From: Bacteroidia bacterium
GTDB lineage: Bacteria > Bacteroidota > Bacteroidia > J057
Assembly: GCA_030430575.1 (NCBI GenBank)
Contig: JAUIKF010000013.1
Coordinates: forward strand, 1-64,000
Direction of reading: 5' to 3'
DNA: 64,000 nt
The notes under the pieces are model-generated. The model was not told the DNA's origin. It did not search any database and saw only the letters and a list, made by a program, of their open reading frames with translations. The stretch's first letter is position 1. Every line of letters begins with the position of its first letter. Below, piece by piece: positions 19,520 to 28,600 of this stretch. The translations under genes and the position numbers were made by a program.

Positions 19520-19553
19520 CACTATGTGTGCAAAGCCTGTCACTATGTGTGCA
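19520..19553. promoter_or_regulatory. Paired direct repeat upstream of third HYR gene
   Basis: CACTATGTGTGCA occurs at 19520-19532 and again at 19541-19553, 21 bases apart, separated by AAGCCTGT. The arrangement mirrors 13985-14017, including a following hairpin on the plus strand. Confidence 0.5.
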
Positions 19554-19560
19554 TACATTG

Positions 19561-19595
19561 AAAAACCCTTCATACACGCTGTATGAAGGGTTTTT
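19561..19595. terminator. Strong bidirectional terminator
   Basis: A 16-bp perfect stem (AAAAACCCTTCATACA and its complement) with the loop CGC and T-runs both ways. It lies 54 bases downstream of the anti-sigma-like gene on the minus strand. Confidence 0.8.
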
Positions 19596-19648
19596 GGGAG
19601 GGCTTTTTTCCTGCTTATTTTTTCAAATGGTAACTAAACCAGAAATAC

Positions 19649-20395
19649 CTACTTCAGCTTATCCAACAATTCTTTTGCGGGGACATGATTCCAGGACTGT
19701 TTTGCCACGATCTCTTCGAGCAATCCTTTCGCTGCTGAAGCATTTTCCTGCTTCAACATGGTCAACGCCAAATACCAACGCGCCTCATCTTTGCTAGAGA
19801 AATCTGGCGTATCCAAAATCTGCTGAAAGGCGGCCTGCGCTTTTGCATAGTCTTCCAAGTAATAGTGGCAAGCACCTGAAAGCAATGCCGACTCACTGGT
19901 GGGCGTAGGAATAGTAGCTAATATACTATGTGCATTAGCATAATCTTTTTCTGAAAATTTCGCATAGGCGTCTTGCAAAGCCTGGCTTTCAGCCGGCGGC
20001 AGGGTCGTAGAGCGTTCTGCTCCCTGATAAGTAAAATCAGCTGTCTGTTGCCAATAACTGTCGGCGAGGAGGGGCGCAGGGGTATCGCGCAATAGCGCCC
20101 AATAGATGCCAAATAACAGCAACCCCGCAGCCGCAATCGCGCTCAGCATATACAGAGGCCTTAGCCTTCTGGTCCTAGCTTCAGGAAGCGCATTTTCCGC
20201 TAAGAACGTTTTCCATTCCGCTTTCAGCTCCTCTTTTTGCATGGCAGCCAGCCGCATATCTACCTCCTGATAGAGGCTCAGTTCGGCAGCCAAAACCTCC
20301 TCTTCCTTCAGCCGCCGCTGAAAGTCTACCAAGGCTTCCCCCCCTAGTTCTCCCGCTAGGTATTGCTCGATCAATGTTGTGTCTTTCTCGTTCAT
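19649..20395 (-). CDS. Membrane TPR protein, probable anti-sigma factor
   Basis: 248 aa. The cytoplasmic N-terminus has the zinc-finger-less anti-sigma look common in Bacteroidota (IEQYLAGELGGEAL, residues ~8-21, followed by an acidic helix). One TM helix is at ~82-100 (MLSAIAAAGLLLFGIYWAL). The periplasmic C-terminal half has TPR-like helices (~140-245). It lies 33 bases downstream of the sigma factor gene and would be co-transcribed with it, which supports an anti-sigma role. A periplasmic TPR region could sense partner proteins. The family assignment rests on context and N-terminal resemblance. Confidence 0.65.
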   Translation of the reverse strand: MNEKDTTLIEQYLAGELGGEALVDFQRRLKEEEVLAAELSLYQEVDMRLAAMQKEELKAEWKTFLAENALPEARTRRLRPLYMLSAIAAAGLLLFGIYWALLRDTPAPLLADSYWQQTADFTYQGAERSTTLPPAESQALQDAYAKFSEKDYANAHSILATIPTPTSESALLSGACHYYLEDYAKAQAAFQQILDTPDFSSKDEARWYLALTMLKQENASAAKGLLEEIVAKQSWNHVPAKELLDKLK

Positions 20396-20428
20396 TAATA
20401 TCCTTTTATTACTAGAGTGACTTTTTCT

Positions 20429-21013
20429 CTATTTGGTAACACCCGATAATTTGATTTTAAACGAATCGACCAATTTCTTTTTGCAACGGTACTTGGCGGT
20501 CTTGACTGCATCGACTGATGTGAAGCCCATGCGCTGCTGCAATTCCTTCAGTCGCACATTGTGTCCAATGAATTCCATCAACAATTGTTGGCACTTTTTT
20601 TCCAACGTTTTCATCGCTTGATTGAATGCCTTCTTGCGCTGCTGGTCAGCCATCAAGGCCTGCATTTCCTCTTCTTGTTGTACCAGGCTGTCATAAGCTT
20701 CGGCTTCCCCACTTTTCATCAAATTGCCTTCATGCACATGCAGCTGTTGCGGATCGGTCGCATACTCCCGGAAAGACTTTCGGTTCTGCTTGCGCTTTTT
20801 CCCTAAGAACACATTCTTGGCCATGACAAAGAGTAGGCCCTTGAGGTTGCGCTTGTCCTTGACCTTGCCGGCTTGCAGGTCCTGCCAGAACTGGAAGGCA
20901 GCTTCCATAAAGGCGTCTTCTGCATCTGCCTTGGATTTTGTCATCCGGATGAGACGAGGCATGCAGTATTGCTGGGCACTCAGCAGCCACTGCTTGAATT
21001 CTTTTTGATCCAT
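20429..21013 (-). CDS. ECF-type RNA polymerase sigma factor
   Basis: 194 aa. Region 2-like sequence covers ~10-90 (KADAEDAFMEAAFQFWQDL, with NLKGLLFVMAKNVFLGKKRK). Region 4-like helix-turn-helix is at ~140-185 (LLMEFIGHNVRLKELQQRMG followed by VKTAKYRCKKKLV). The length is typical of an ECF sigma. The ATG at 21013 is the only sensible start. It is divergent from the lipoprotein-CHAT cassettes with a ~366-base spacer and is followed by its probable anti-sigma gene. A role in controlling the neighbouring cassettes is inference. Confidence 0.8.
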   Translation of the reverse strand: MDQKEFKQWLLSAQQYCMPRLIRMTKSKADAEDAFMEAAFQFWQDLQAGKVKDKRNLKGLLFVMAKNVFLGKKRKQNRKSFREYATDPQQLHVHEGNLMKSGEAEAYDSLVQQEEEMQALMADQQRKKAFNQAMKTLEKKCQQLLMEFIGHNVRLKELQQRMGFTSVDAVKTAKYRCKKKLVDSFKIKLSGVTK

Positions 21014-21275
21014 TACCGTTCGGAGTGTTGATAGTATTAAGGGCTGAACTTACTCAGAATAAAAAAAAGATACAACTATTTCGAAAATGGCAACATGCTT
21101 ATAATCAGGCAATTAGGATGACTAATGCATAGAAATGTACAAGCTTTCCTCTCTTTTTGTGTTACCTTTTTGAACGGTATACACTCTCATGATGTAAAGA
21201 ATTATTGATTGAATGATTATTGATTAAGTAAAAGCAAGTTGAAAGTTTTCCATCTGGAAAAAACTACCCTTTCCT

Positions 21276-21315
21276 GGCGCCAGTCCTATTTGTTGAGGGG
21301 CTGGTGCCTTTTTTT
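21276..21315 (+). terminator. Terminator in the sigma/CHAT divergent spacer
   Basis: Arms GGCGCCAG / CTGGTGCC plus CC/GG pairs, then a run of seven T. No plus-strand gene precedes it. It may insulate the cassette from antisense transcription, or act as an attenuator if transcription starts further upstream. Confidence 0.65.
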
Positions 21316-21316
21316 A

Positions 21317-21348
21317 TTTGACACATTACCCTGCAAGAATTACTTTTA
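21317..21348 (+). promoter_or_regulatory. Candidate Bacteroidota promoter for lipoprotein-CHAT cassette A
   Basis: TTTG at 21317-21320 and TACTTTTA at 21341-21348 are separated by 20 bases, near the -33 TTTG / -7 TAnnTTTG consensus. The start codon lies 32 bases further on. Confidence 0.4.
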
Positions 21349-21379
21349 CCCCGTTCCATTACCCACAATTATATTAATT

Positions 21380-21829
21380 ATGTCAAAAAGAAACCTCCAT
21401 TTTAACTTCCTCCTGCTTTTGCTGGTAGGAGTTATGATCATGCTGGCCACCTACGGGTGCAAAGATGATGACGCTGTAGCGGGCCCGCCCAAAGTGACCA
21501 AGGTCGTCGTGAAATCAGTATGTGTAATTGATACGCCTACTTATGAATGCACCTATATTTATGAAGTCACCTTTGAGGAAGACCTGCCTGCCAACTCTAC
21601 AGCTACCTTTACGGTGGTGACACCTACCGAACCCAACTGCGACTCCAGTAGCGTATTAGGAGCCATTCCTTTTCTCAATCAATTAAGTGCCAATGTCCTC
21701 AGTAGCAATGAGGTTACCCATACTGGGCCGCCTGATGCGGAAGGCTGTGTATTTACCGTTTCCTTTGTCTTAGATAGGCCAGGAGAAAGTGCCGTCCGAT
21801 TCGAAGATGAAGAAATGATCGTTGAGTAA
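21380..21829 (+). CDS. Small lipoprotein partner of CHAT protein, cassette A
   Basis: 149 aa from ATG 21380. The frame extends further upstream, but only through the terminator region, so the shorter start is chosen. Hydrophobic signal ~8-27, then a lipobox-like TYGC at ~28 followed by DDD, so it is probably a lipid-anchored protein. The mature part is rich in beta-forming residues with four further cysteines (VCVIDTPTYECTY, NCDSSS, GCVFTVSF). It is paralogous to the 25133-25642 product (both have a Cys pair spaced by ~10 residues, LSSxxxTxxG and a C-terminal ESC/EGC-type strand). The gene lies 22 bases before the CHAT gene. The repeated pairing suggests that the two products work together. 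No known domain recognised. Confidence 0.75.
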   Translation: MSKRNLHFNFLLLLLVGVMIMLATYGCKDDDAVAGPPKVTKVVVKSVCVIDTPTYECTYIYEVTFEEDLPANSTATFTVVTPTEPNCDSSSVLGAIPFLNQLSANVLSSNEVTHTGPPDAEGCVFTVSFVLDRPGESAVRFEDEEMIVE

Positions 21830-21851
21830 CTAGGGTAACAAAAGGATTAGT

Positions 21852-24800
21852 ATGACGGAAAAACTACGCTTCCTCATAGGAAGTGTGTTAATGATAACTG
21901 TATTCACTACCCCTTCTCCACTTTGTGGACAAGGGGTTTCTGATTCTGTGTTTTTTGCCCAAATGGATTCCCTTTATGCTAGCAATCAGGGAGAAAAGGC
22001 CATTCAATTGACTCAAGCTGCTCAACCGAAATTTCAATTGCAGGAGAAGTGGGAAGCGTATATCAAATGCTTTAACCAAGTCGCGCGATTCTTGGAAGAA
22101 GCCCCAGATCCTATAGAAAGGAAAAGTATGCTTAGGCAAGCTATTGAGGAGGGAACACCCTTACTAGGTCCTGACCATTTTCTCATCGGAGATGCTTATC
22201 AACAAAAAGGGGAGTTATTTATTGGGCTTGAGCAGTACGACAGTGCCTTCTTTTACCTGGATAAGGCCATCCTGATTTTTGAAAAAAACAAAAAATTGGA
22301 AAGCCACTGTTGGGCTATCATTATTAAAGCGGTTTCCCATTATCAATTAAGTGATTTTCAAGCCGCAAAAGCTTCGTTACTGGCAGCGTTGGCCATTGTA
22401 GAAAAGCATCCGACCCTCAATCCCGATGTTTCCAATACGATTTTTCAGATTCTATCTGCCATTTATTTGCAAACAGGAGCTTATGACAAATCCTTGGAAT
22501 CAGCTTTACAGGCAGTGAATATTTTTCTTACTGATACCGAATTCGATTATTCTGATAGTGTACGACTCGCCAATATGTACAATAGTTTAGGAAGCATCTA
22601 TGTAGAAAGAAAAGATTATGAACAGGCTATCCGCTATTACAAAATTGCACTTAACCTTTGCTTAAAAACGGAAGCTATTCCCTCAGATATTGTTTTATAC
22701 AATAATTGTATTGGGTACGGCCTTCGACATATGGGGCAATATGAAGCGGCACATTCTTATTTTCAGAATAGCTTGAATGTACTCCAAAACCATCCCAATG
22801 CTTGTACCTACAAGGATACCATAGAAACCTATATCTATTTATCTGGAAATCAATTGGAATTAGGAAACCCCTTCAAAAGCATTCAAACCTCATTGTATTT
22901 ATATCCGCTTATTTTAAGATATAAATACCTTGAAATCGAGTACTACTATAATTTGGGAAATGCCTATGAGGATCAACATGAATGGGATAAGGCCATTTTC
23001 TATTATAAAAAAGCCCAAAATTCTTCTCCCCTACATACCAATAATTACCAGGTAATGTATACCAAAATCCTCCAACGTTTGGGAGAAGTTTACACACGAC
23101 TAGATAGCTTGGACCAAGCCCTAACGGCCTTCCAGCAAGCCTTGGCTTATCTCAAGCCAGCCTTTAGCCCCAATTCCTCTTTTGACAATCCTACCCTGAA
23201 CGGATTCAGTGCCTATTCCCTCCTGCTGCCCATTTTGGATGCCAAGGCACAGGCATTAACAAAAAAATATACTGGGGATATCACGTCATTAACCAAAATT
23301 TTACCCACCTATCGATTAGCCGCCGAAGTCATCGAGTATATCCGTCAGGGACAGGTATCGGAAGCGTCCAAACTCCTCCTCAGTACCCATGCACGGACGA
23401 TCTACGATGGAGCGATTGGCTTGCTGTACCAATTGTATCAAGTGTCTGGTGATCCTGCCTATATGGAAGAGGCCTTTCAGTATATGGAAAAGGGAAAATC
23501 TCTGGTCCTCCTGGAAGGCATTCGTGCCTATAAGGCCATGCAGACTGATCTGCAACCAGCAGTAGCAACCGATTCCGTCTTTCAGCAACTCCTCCAACAG
23601 GAGAAGCAACTCAAGTTGGATCGTGTATTTTATGAGCAAAAATTGGCAGAGGCCCAGCAACAAAAAGACACGCTCAAGATACATACCCTGGAGAATACCC
23701 TCGCCGAGACCTATGCCGCCGAGCAAGTCCTACAAACCCAACTCAAGCAACAGTATCCCGCTTATCATCAGGTCAATTCCTCTTACGAGGTAGTCACCAT
23801 CGATCAGGTCCAGACAGCCATTTTGGGCCACGATCCTTCCAAAGCCTTGCTGGAATACTACCTGGGAGGAGACGTGATTTACGTGATTCGGATTACGAGC
23901 GCAGAGGCCCAGTTTTTCCAATTACCTTATCCCGAAGCATTTGATCAATTAATCCTCACGTATCGCAAATCCTTACGGGGATATGCTGCCGACAATTCGG
24001 AAAGTGGTCACTTTCAATCGTTTGTCCAAGCTGCGCATCAGCTCTATCAGGGCCTGATGGCCCCTGTAGTGGAAGGAATGCCAGCAGATGCTGAACAACT
24101 CTACGTCATCACCGATGGGAAACTGGGCTATATCAGTTTTGAGTCTTTGCTGACATCCTTGGAAGAAATGGATGAGATCAATTATTCCCTCAACACCCTT
24201 CATTATGTGATAGAGGACTGGATGATCAGCTATGGGTATTCCAGTACCCTATTATTGGAAAATGGGCAAAAAGTGGCTACCAAACGGCACTTGCGGTCTT
24301 ATGGCGGCTTTGCGCCTGTCTACGACCAGCATGCGGTCGTGGCTGAGCGGAGCTGCGAAAGCGGCCAGCCGCTAGGCGCCTTGCCTAGCACGGAAGAGAG
24401 TGTGCAAAGCTTACAAGCTTTGCTAGGCGGCAAGCAGTACTTGCGCGCCAAAGCCAGCAAGGAAAATTTCCTGGCTGATGCGGCCAAATTCCAAATCCTC
24501 CACCTCTCCACCCACGCCTGCGTCGATGACCAGAATCCGCTCTTCAACCGCATCTTTTTTGCCCAAGAATATTTGCCCACCTACGAGGTCTACAATATGC
24601 ACCTCAACGCCAATCTCGTGGTCCTGAGCGCTTGCGAAACGGGCTTTGGAGAATTGTCCAAAGGCGAAGGCATCATGAGCCTTGCGCGGAGCTTCATGTA
24701 TGCCGGCAGCCAGAGTGTCGTGACCAGTCTATGGAATGCCAATGACCAGGCGACCACACAGATCATGATCGATTTCCACACCTATCTGCACGAAGGGCTA

Positions 24801-25019
24801 TCTAAGGCAGCAGCCCTTCATCAAGCGAAGCTTGACTACCTCGCGAAAGCACCTTCTCGGCGATCCTCGCCCTATTATTGGTCCAATTTTGTGCTGATCG
24901 GGGATACGCAGGCGATAGAATTTGGAGGAATTCTAGGAATGAATTTTTGGCTTATTATTGGAGCCAGTTTATTGCTAGGGATAATCGCTTTTGTGTTGAT
25001 TAACAGAAGGAAAGGCTAA
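21852..25019 (+). CDS. TPR-CHAT protease-like membrane protein A
   Basis: 1055 aa. Signal peptide at ~1-27 ending LCGQ. TPR repeats from ~90 to ~540 (for example SLGSIYVERKDYEQAIRYYK). A linking coiled coil is near 575-640. The CHAT domain is at ~650-1020 with the putative catalytic dyad His888 (HLSTHACVDD) and Cys928 (VVLSACETGFGE), followed by MSLARSFMYAGSQSVVTSLW. A TM helix at ~1028-1048 is followed by NRRKG. With a signal peptide and a C-terminal stop-transfer tail, the TPR and CHAT parts should face the periplasm, unlike the cytosolic CHAT proteases of CRISPR or death systems. CHAT enzymes are caspase/separase-like cysteine peptidases. The substrate is unknown. Likely co-transcribed with the lipoprotein gene upstream. 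Confidence 0.85.
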   Translation: MTEKLRFLIGSVLMITVFTTPSPLCGQGVSDSVFFAQMDSLYASNQGEKAIQLTQAAQPKFQLQEKWEAYIKCFNQVARFLEEAPDPIERKSMLRQAIEEGTPLLGPDHFLIGDAYQQKGELFIGLEQYDSAFFYLDKAILIFEKNKKLESHCWAIIIKAVSHYQLSDFQAAKASLLAALAIVEKHPTLNPDVSNTIFQILSAIYLQTGAYDKSLESALQAVNIFLTDTEFDYSDSVRLANMYNSLGSIYVERKDYEQAIRYYKIALNLCLKTEAIPSDIVLYNNCIGYGLRHMGQYEAAHSYFQNSLNVLQNHPNACTYKDTIETYIYLSGNQLELGNPFKSIQTSLYLYPLILRYKYLEIEYYYNLGNAYEDQHEWDKAIFYYKKAQNSSPLHTNNYQVMYTKILQRLGEVYTRLDSLDQALTAFQQALAYLKPAFSPNSSFDNPTLNGFSAYSLLLPILDAKAQALTKKYTGDITSLTKILPTYRLAAEVIEYIRQGQVSEASKLLLSTHARTIYDGAIGLLYQLYQVSGDPAYMEEAFQYMEKGKSLVLLEGIRAYKAMQTDLQPAVATDSVFQQLLQQEKQLKLDRVFYEQKLAEAQQQKDTLKIHTLENTLAETYAAEQVLQTQLKQQYPAYHQVNSSYEVVTIDQVQTAILGHDPSKALLEYYLGGDVIYVIRITSAEAQFFQLPYPEAFDQLILTYRKSLRGYAADNSESGHFQSFVQAAHQLYQGLMAPVVEGMPADAEQLYVITDGKLGYISFESLLTSLEEMDEINYSLNTLHYVIEDWMISYGYSSTLLLENGQKVATKRHLRSYGGFAPVYDQHAVVAERSCESGQPLGALPSTEESVQSLQALLGGKQYLRAKASKENFLADAAKFQILHLSTHACVDDQNPLFNRIFFAQEYLPTYEVYNMHLNANLVVLSACETGFGELSKGEGIMSLARSFMYAGSQSVVTSLWNANDQATTQIMIDFHTYLHEGLSKAAALHQAKLDYLAKAPSRRSSPYYWSNFVLIGDTQAIEFGGILGMNFWLIIGASLLLGIIAFVLINRRKG

Positions 25020-25132
25020 GTTTTAACTCAATTCTTAAATTTTATCCTTGAAGAAATTTTACTTATTTAAGCCATATTTCTGCCTTATTTGTCAAAGCAC
25101 CTTAAATTTTTTTCACTTTAACTCCAAATCCG

Positions 25133-25642
25133 ATGAAAAGTAGTAATCTCCATTTTTTTCTAGTGCTATTCATTTTCAGCATGGTTATACTCGCAAGTTG
25201 TGCAGAAGAAGAATCGAATAAAGATAAATCCGTAAATCTGGCAGAACCTCCCAGTATTACCAATGTGAAAGTAGAATCTCCTTGTATATCTAATCCAAAT
25301 CAAGTAGATGAAAGTTGTGTATATACTTTTAAGGTGACATTTTCGGGAGAACTTGACCCAGGTAAGAATCCCAAGATAACTTTATCTAACTTGGCCCAAC
25401 CTGCTAGCTTGACAGATTGTAGCTCAAATAGTGTATTTGGGGGACCTTCCCCAGTTAGTTTACCTACACTGGAAAGTCTTTCAAGCGATCATATGACGCT
25501 TTCTGGAAACGTAACTGGTGGAACTGATGCGCCAGACGAAAGCTGTACCTATCAGGTAGATGTTACCTTGACTCGGGACGGAGAAGAGCCTCATACCTAT
25601 TCAAATCAAACAATGACTGTGGAGCATTCTGGTGGTGAATAA
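25133..25642 (+). CDS. Small lipoprotein partner of CHAT protein, cassette B
   Basis: 169 aa. Signal peptide and lipobox LASC (Cys at ~23) followed by acidic residues. The mature part has paired cysteines (SPCISNPNQVDESCVYTFKV; DCSSNS; SCTYQVDVTL) and looks beta-rich, like the 149-aa cassette A product but clearly diverged. The stop codon is six bases before the start of the second CHAT gene, so the two are translationally close and surely co-expressed. The same gene order in two tandem cassettes makes a functional pair likely. Function unknown: possible chaperone, inhibitor or substrate of the CHAT protein. Confidence 0.75.
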   Translation: MKSSNLHFFLVLFIFSMVILASCAEEESNKDKSVNLAEPPSITNVKVESPCISNPNQVDESCVYTFKVTFSGELDPGKNPKITLSNLAQPASLTDCSSNSVFGGPSPVSLPTLESLSSDHMTLSGNVTGGTDAPDESCTYQVDVTLTRDGEEPHTYSNQTMTVEHSGGE

Positions 25643-25648
25643 AACCTT

Positions 25649-28600
25649 ATGAGGGTGAAATTTTCATTTCAGTTAGGCCTTGTGTTCCTCAACTTGATAT
25701 TGCTGACCCCTTTTCCACTATGTGGACAAGGGGTTTTGGATTCGTTATTCTTCTCAGAAATGGATTCTCTCTATTATAATCAACAAGGAGAGCAAGCGAT
25801 CCAATTGACCACAGAAGCCCAGCAAAGATTTAAGCTAGCAGGTGAGTGGGAGTCCTATATCAACTGCTTTAATCAAATAGCTCGATATTTAGAAAACGAT
25901 CCTAATCTTGATGAAAGGAAAAAGGTTCTTCATCAAGCTGTGACTGAGGGAGGGAATTATCTGGGTACGGGTCATTCATTGATGGGAAGTGTCTATCAGC
26001 AAAAAGGGGAACTTTTTATTCAACTTAGCGAATTAGATAGCGCCAATGTCTATTTGGATAAAGCGATTTCAATTTTTGCAAAAAATCACGAGCTAGAAAG
26101 TCAGTGTTGGGCATTAATTGTAAAAGGGGTTGGATTTTACCAATATGGGAGATTTAAGGAATCTGAGTCTGTTTTGCTCGGTGCCTTATCTATTGTGGAG
26201 GCCCATCCTGAGATTTATGTACTAGTCCCTAATACGATATTTCAAATTTTAGCAGCCATATACACCCAAACTGGAGCTTATGATAAGTCGCTTGAATCAG
26301 CACTCTTGGCAGTAGAAATTTCTCTGTCTAGACCCAATAATTTACATTCCGATACGGTTCGGCTTGCCAATCAATACAATATTTTAGGGAATATTTATGT
26401 GGGACGTCATGATTATGATAAAGCTATTCGGAATTTCAAAATTGCCTTAAACCTTGGGTTAAAAGCCCAAATAGCCCCTTCAGATATTCTCAGGTATTAC
26501 ATTCATATAGGAAATGGTTTTAGAAGAATGGGCCAATATGAAGAAGCACAAACTTATTTCCTCAATAGCTTATCAGTCCTTCAAAATAATCCAACTACCT
26601 GCACCTATAAGGATACCATAAAAACGCAGATTTTTCTAGCGGCGAATCAGCTAGCTTTAGGAAATCCCCAAGAGAGTATCCTAGCCTTATTAGATTTTTA
26701 CCCGCTTATTCAAACTCATAAATACCTAGAGATAGATTATTTCTTTAACCTAGGAAAGGCCTATGCGGATAATGGGGAATTGGAGAAAGCTATTTTCTAT
26801 TATAAGAAAGCTGAAAATTCCTCTCCACTTCAAACAAATAATTATCATGAAGTATATGCGAAAACCCTCCAGCAATTGGGGAAAAATTATGCGCTGCTGG
26901 ATAGCTTAGGCCTTGCCTTAGAATTCCTCCAACAGGCATTAACACATATTAAGCCATCCTTTATTCCATCCTCAGCCTTTTCCAATCCTACGCTTATAGA
27001 TTTTAGTGCCTATGAGCTGCTCTTACATATTTTGGTGATAAAAGCACAAGTATTGGAAAAAATGTATACAGGGGAGCTCGATTCCTTGAAAAAAATCCTT
27101 CCAACTTATGAACTTGCCTTTCAGGTTATAGACCGTATTCGCCATACGCAAGATTCCGAAGCATCCAAACTCTTGCTGAGTACCAAAGCTCGTGACATCT
27201 ATGATGGGGCCATTGGATTGCTTTTCCAGTTATATCAAGCATCTGGAGATGCGCAGTATCTGCAAACAGCCTTTGGGTATATGGAAAAGAGTAAATCGCT
27301 GGTGTTATTGGAAGGAGTCAGGGAATACAAGGCACTTCAAACCCAGACTGAATCGGAATTTGGGACGGATTCGGTCTTTCAAGCCTTATTGCAGCAGGAA
27401 AAGCAATTGAACCTGGATCGTGTATTCTATGAGCAAAAACTGGCGGAAGCGGAGCGGGCAAAGGACTCGCTGAAAATGAATACCCTCAGAAACACCCTGG
27501 CAAAGGTGTACGAAAATCAGCAAATCCTCCAAAGGCGATTTGAAAAACAATACCCTGCCTATCATCAGGTGAATTTCACCGATGAAGTGGTGACCATAGA
27601 GGAGGTTCAGCAGACCATCACTACAGACCATTCGACCGCTTTGCTGGAATACTATCTGGCGTCGGATGCCATCTATGTGATTCGGATACTGCACGACCAG
27701 GTGGATTTTTATCGACTGGATTATCCCGATGATTTTGCCCAAATGATCTTGGCCTATCGTACTTCGGTGGGAGAGAGAGACGCTTATGCTTCTGAGAAGG
27801 ACCAGTTTCAGGCATTTACCCAATCAGCTTATCAGCTCTATAAAGCCCTCCTGGAACCTGCCATAGGCAATTTTCCTCAAGCGGTTCAGCACCTGTATGT
27901 GATCACTGATGGGGAAATGGGCTATATCAGCATGGAGTCATTGCTAGCGAGCTTGCCCAGTACTGACGAGGTCAATTTTTCGGCTGCCCATCTGGATTAT
28001 ATCGTTGAAAAATGGGCAATCAGTTATGGGTACTCTTGTACCTTATTGAGAGAAAATGGGCAAAAGGGGGCAGCTAAGCGGCGGCTAAAACCCTATGGCG
28101 GTTTTGCCCCCGTATATGACCAAAATCGGGTAACGGCTGAACGCAGTTGCGAAAGCGGCCAGCCCCTGGGCGCGCTTCCGGCTACGGAAGCCAGTGTCCA
28201 GCAATTGCAGGCCTTGCTCGGCGGGAAGCACTACCTCCGCGCAAACGCCAGCAAGGAAAATTTCCTGACTGATGCGGCCAAATTCCAAATCCTCCACCTC
28301 TCCACCCACGCCTGTGTCGATGATGAGAATCCCCTCTTCAACCGTATCTTTTTTGCCAATGAATACCTCCCCACCTACGAGGTCTACAATATGCACCTCA
28401 ACGCCAATCTCGTGGTCCTGAGCGCTTGCGAAACGGGCTTTGGAGAATTGTCCAAAGGCGAAGGCATCATGAGCCTTGCGCGGAGCTTTATGTATGCCGG
28501 CAGCCAGAGTGTCGTGACTAGCTTGTGGAATGCCAATGATCAAGCGACCACGCAGATCATGATCGATTTCCACACCTATCTGCACGAAGGGCTATCTAAG

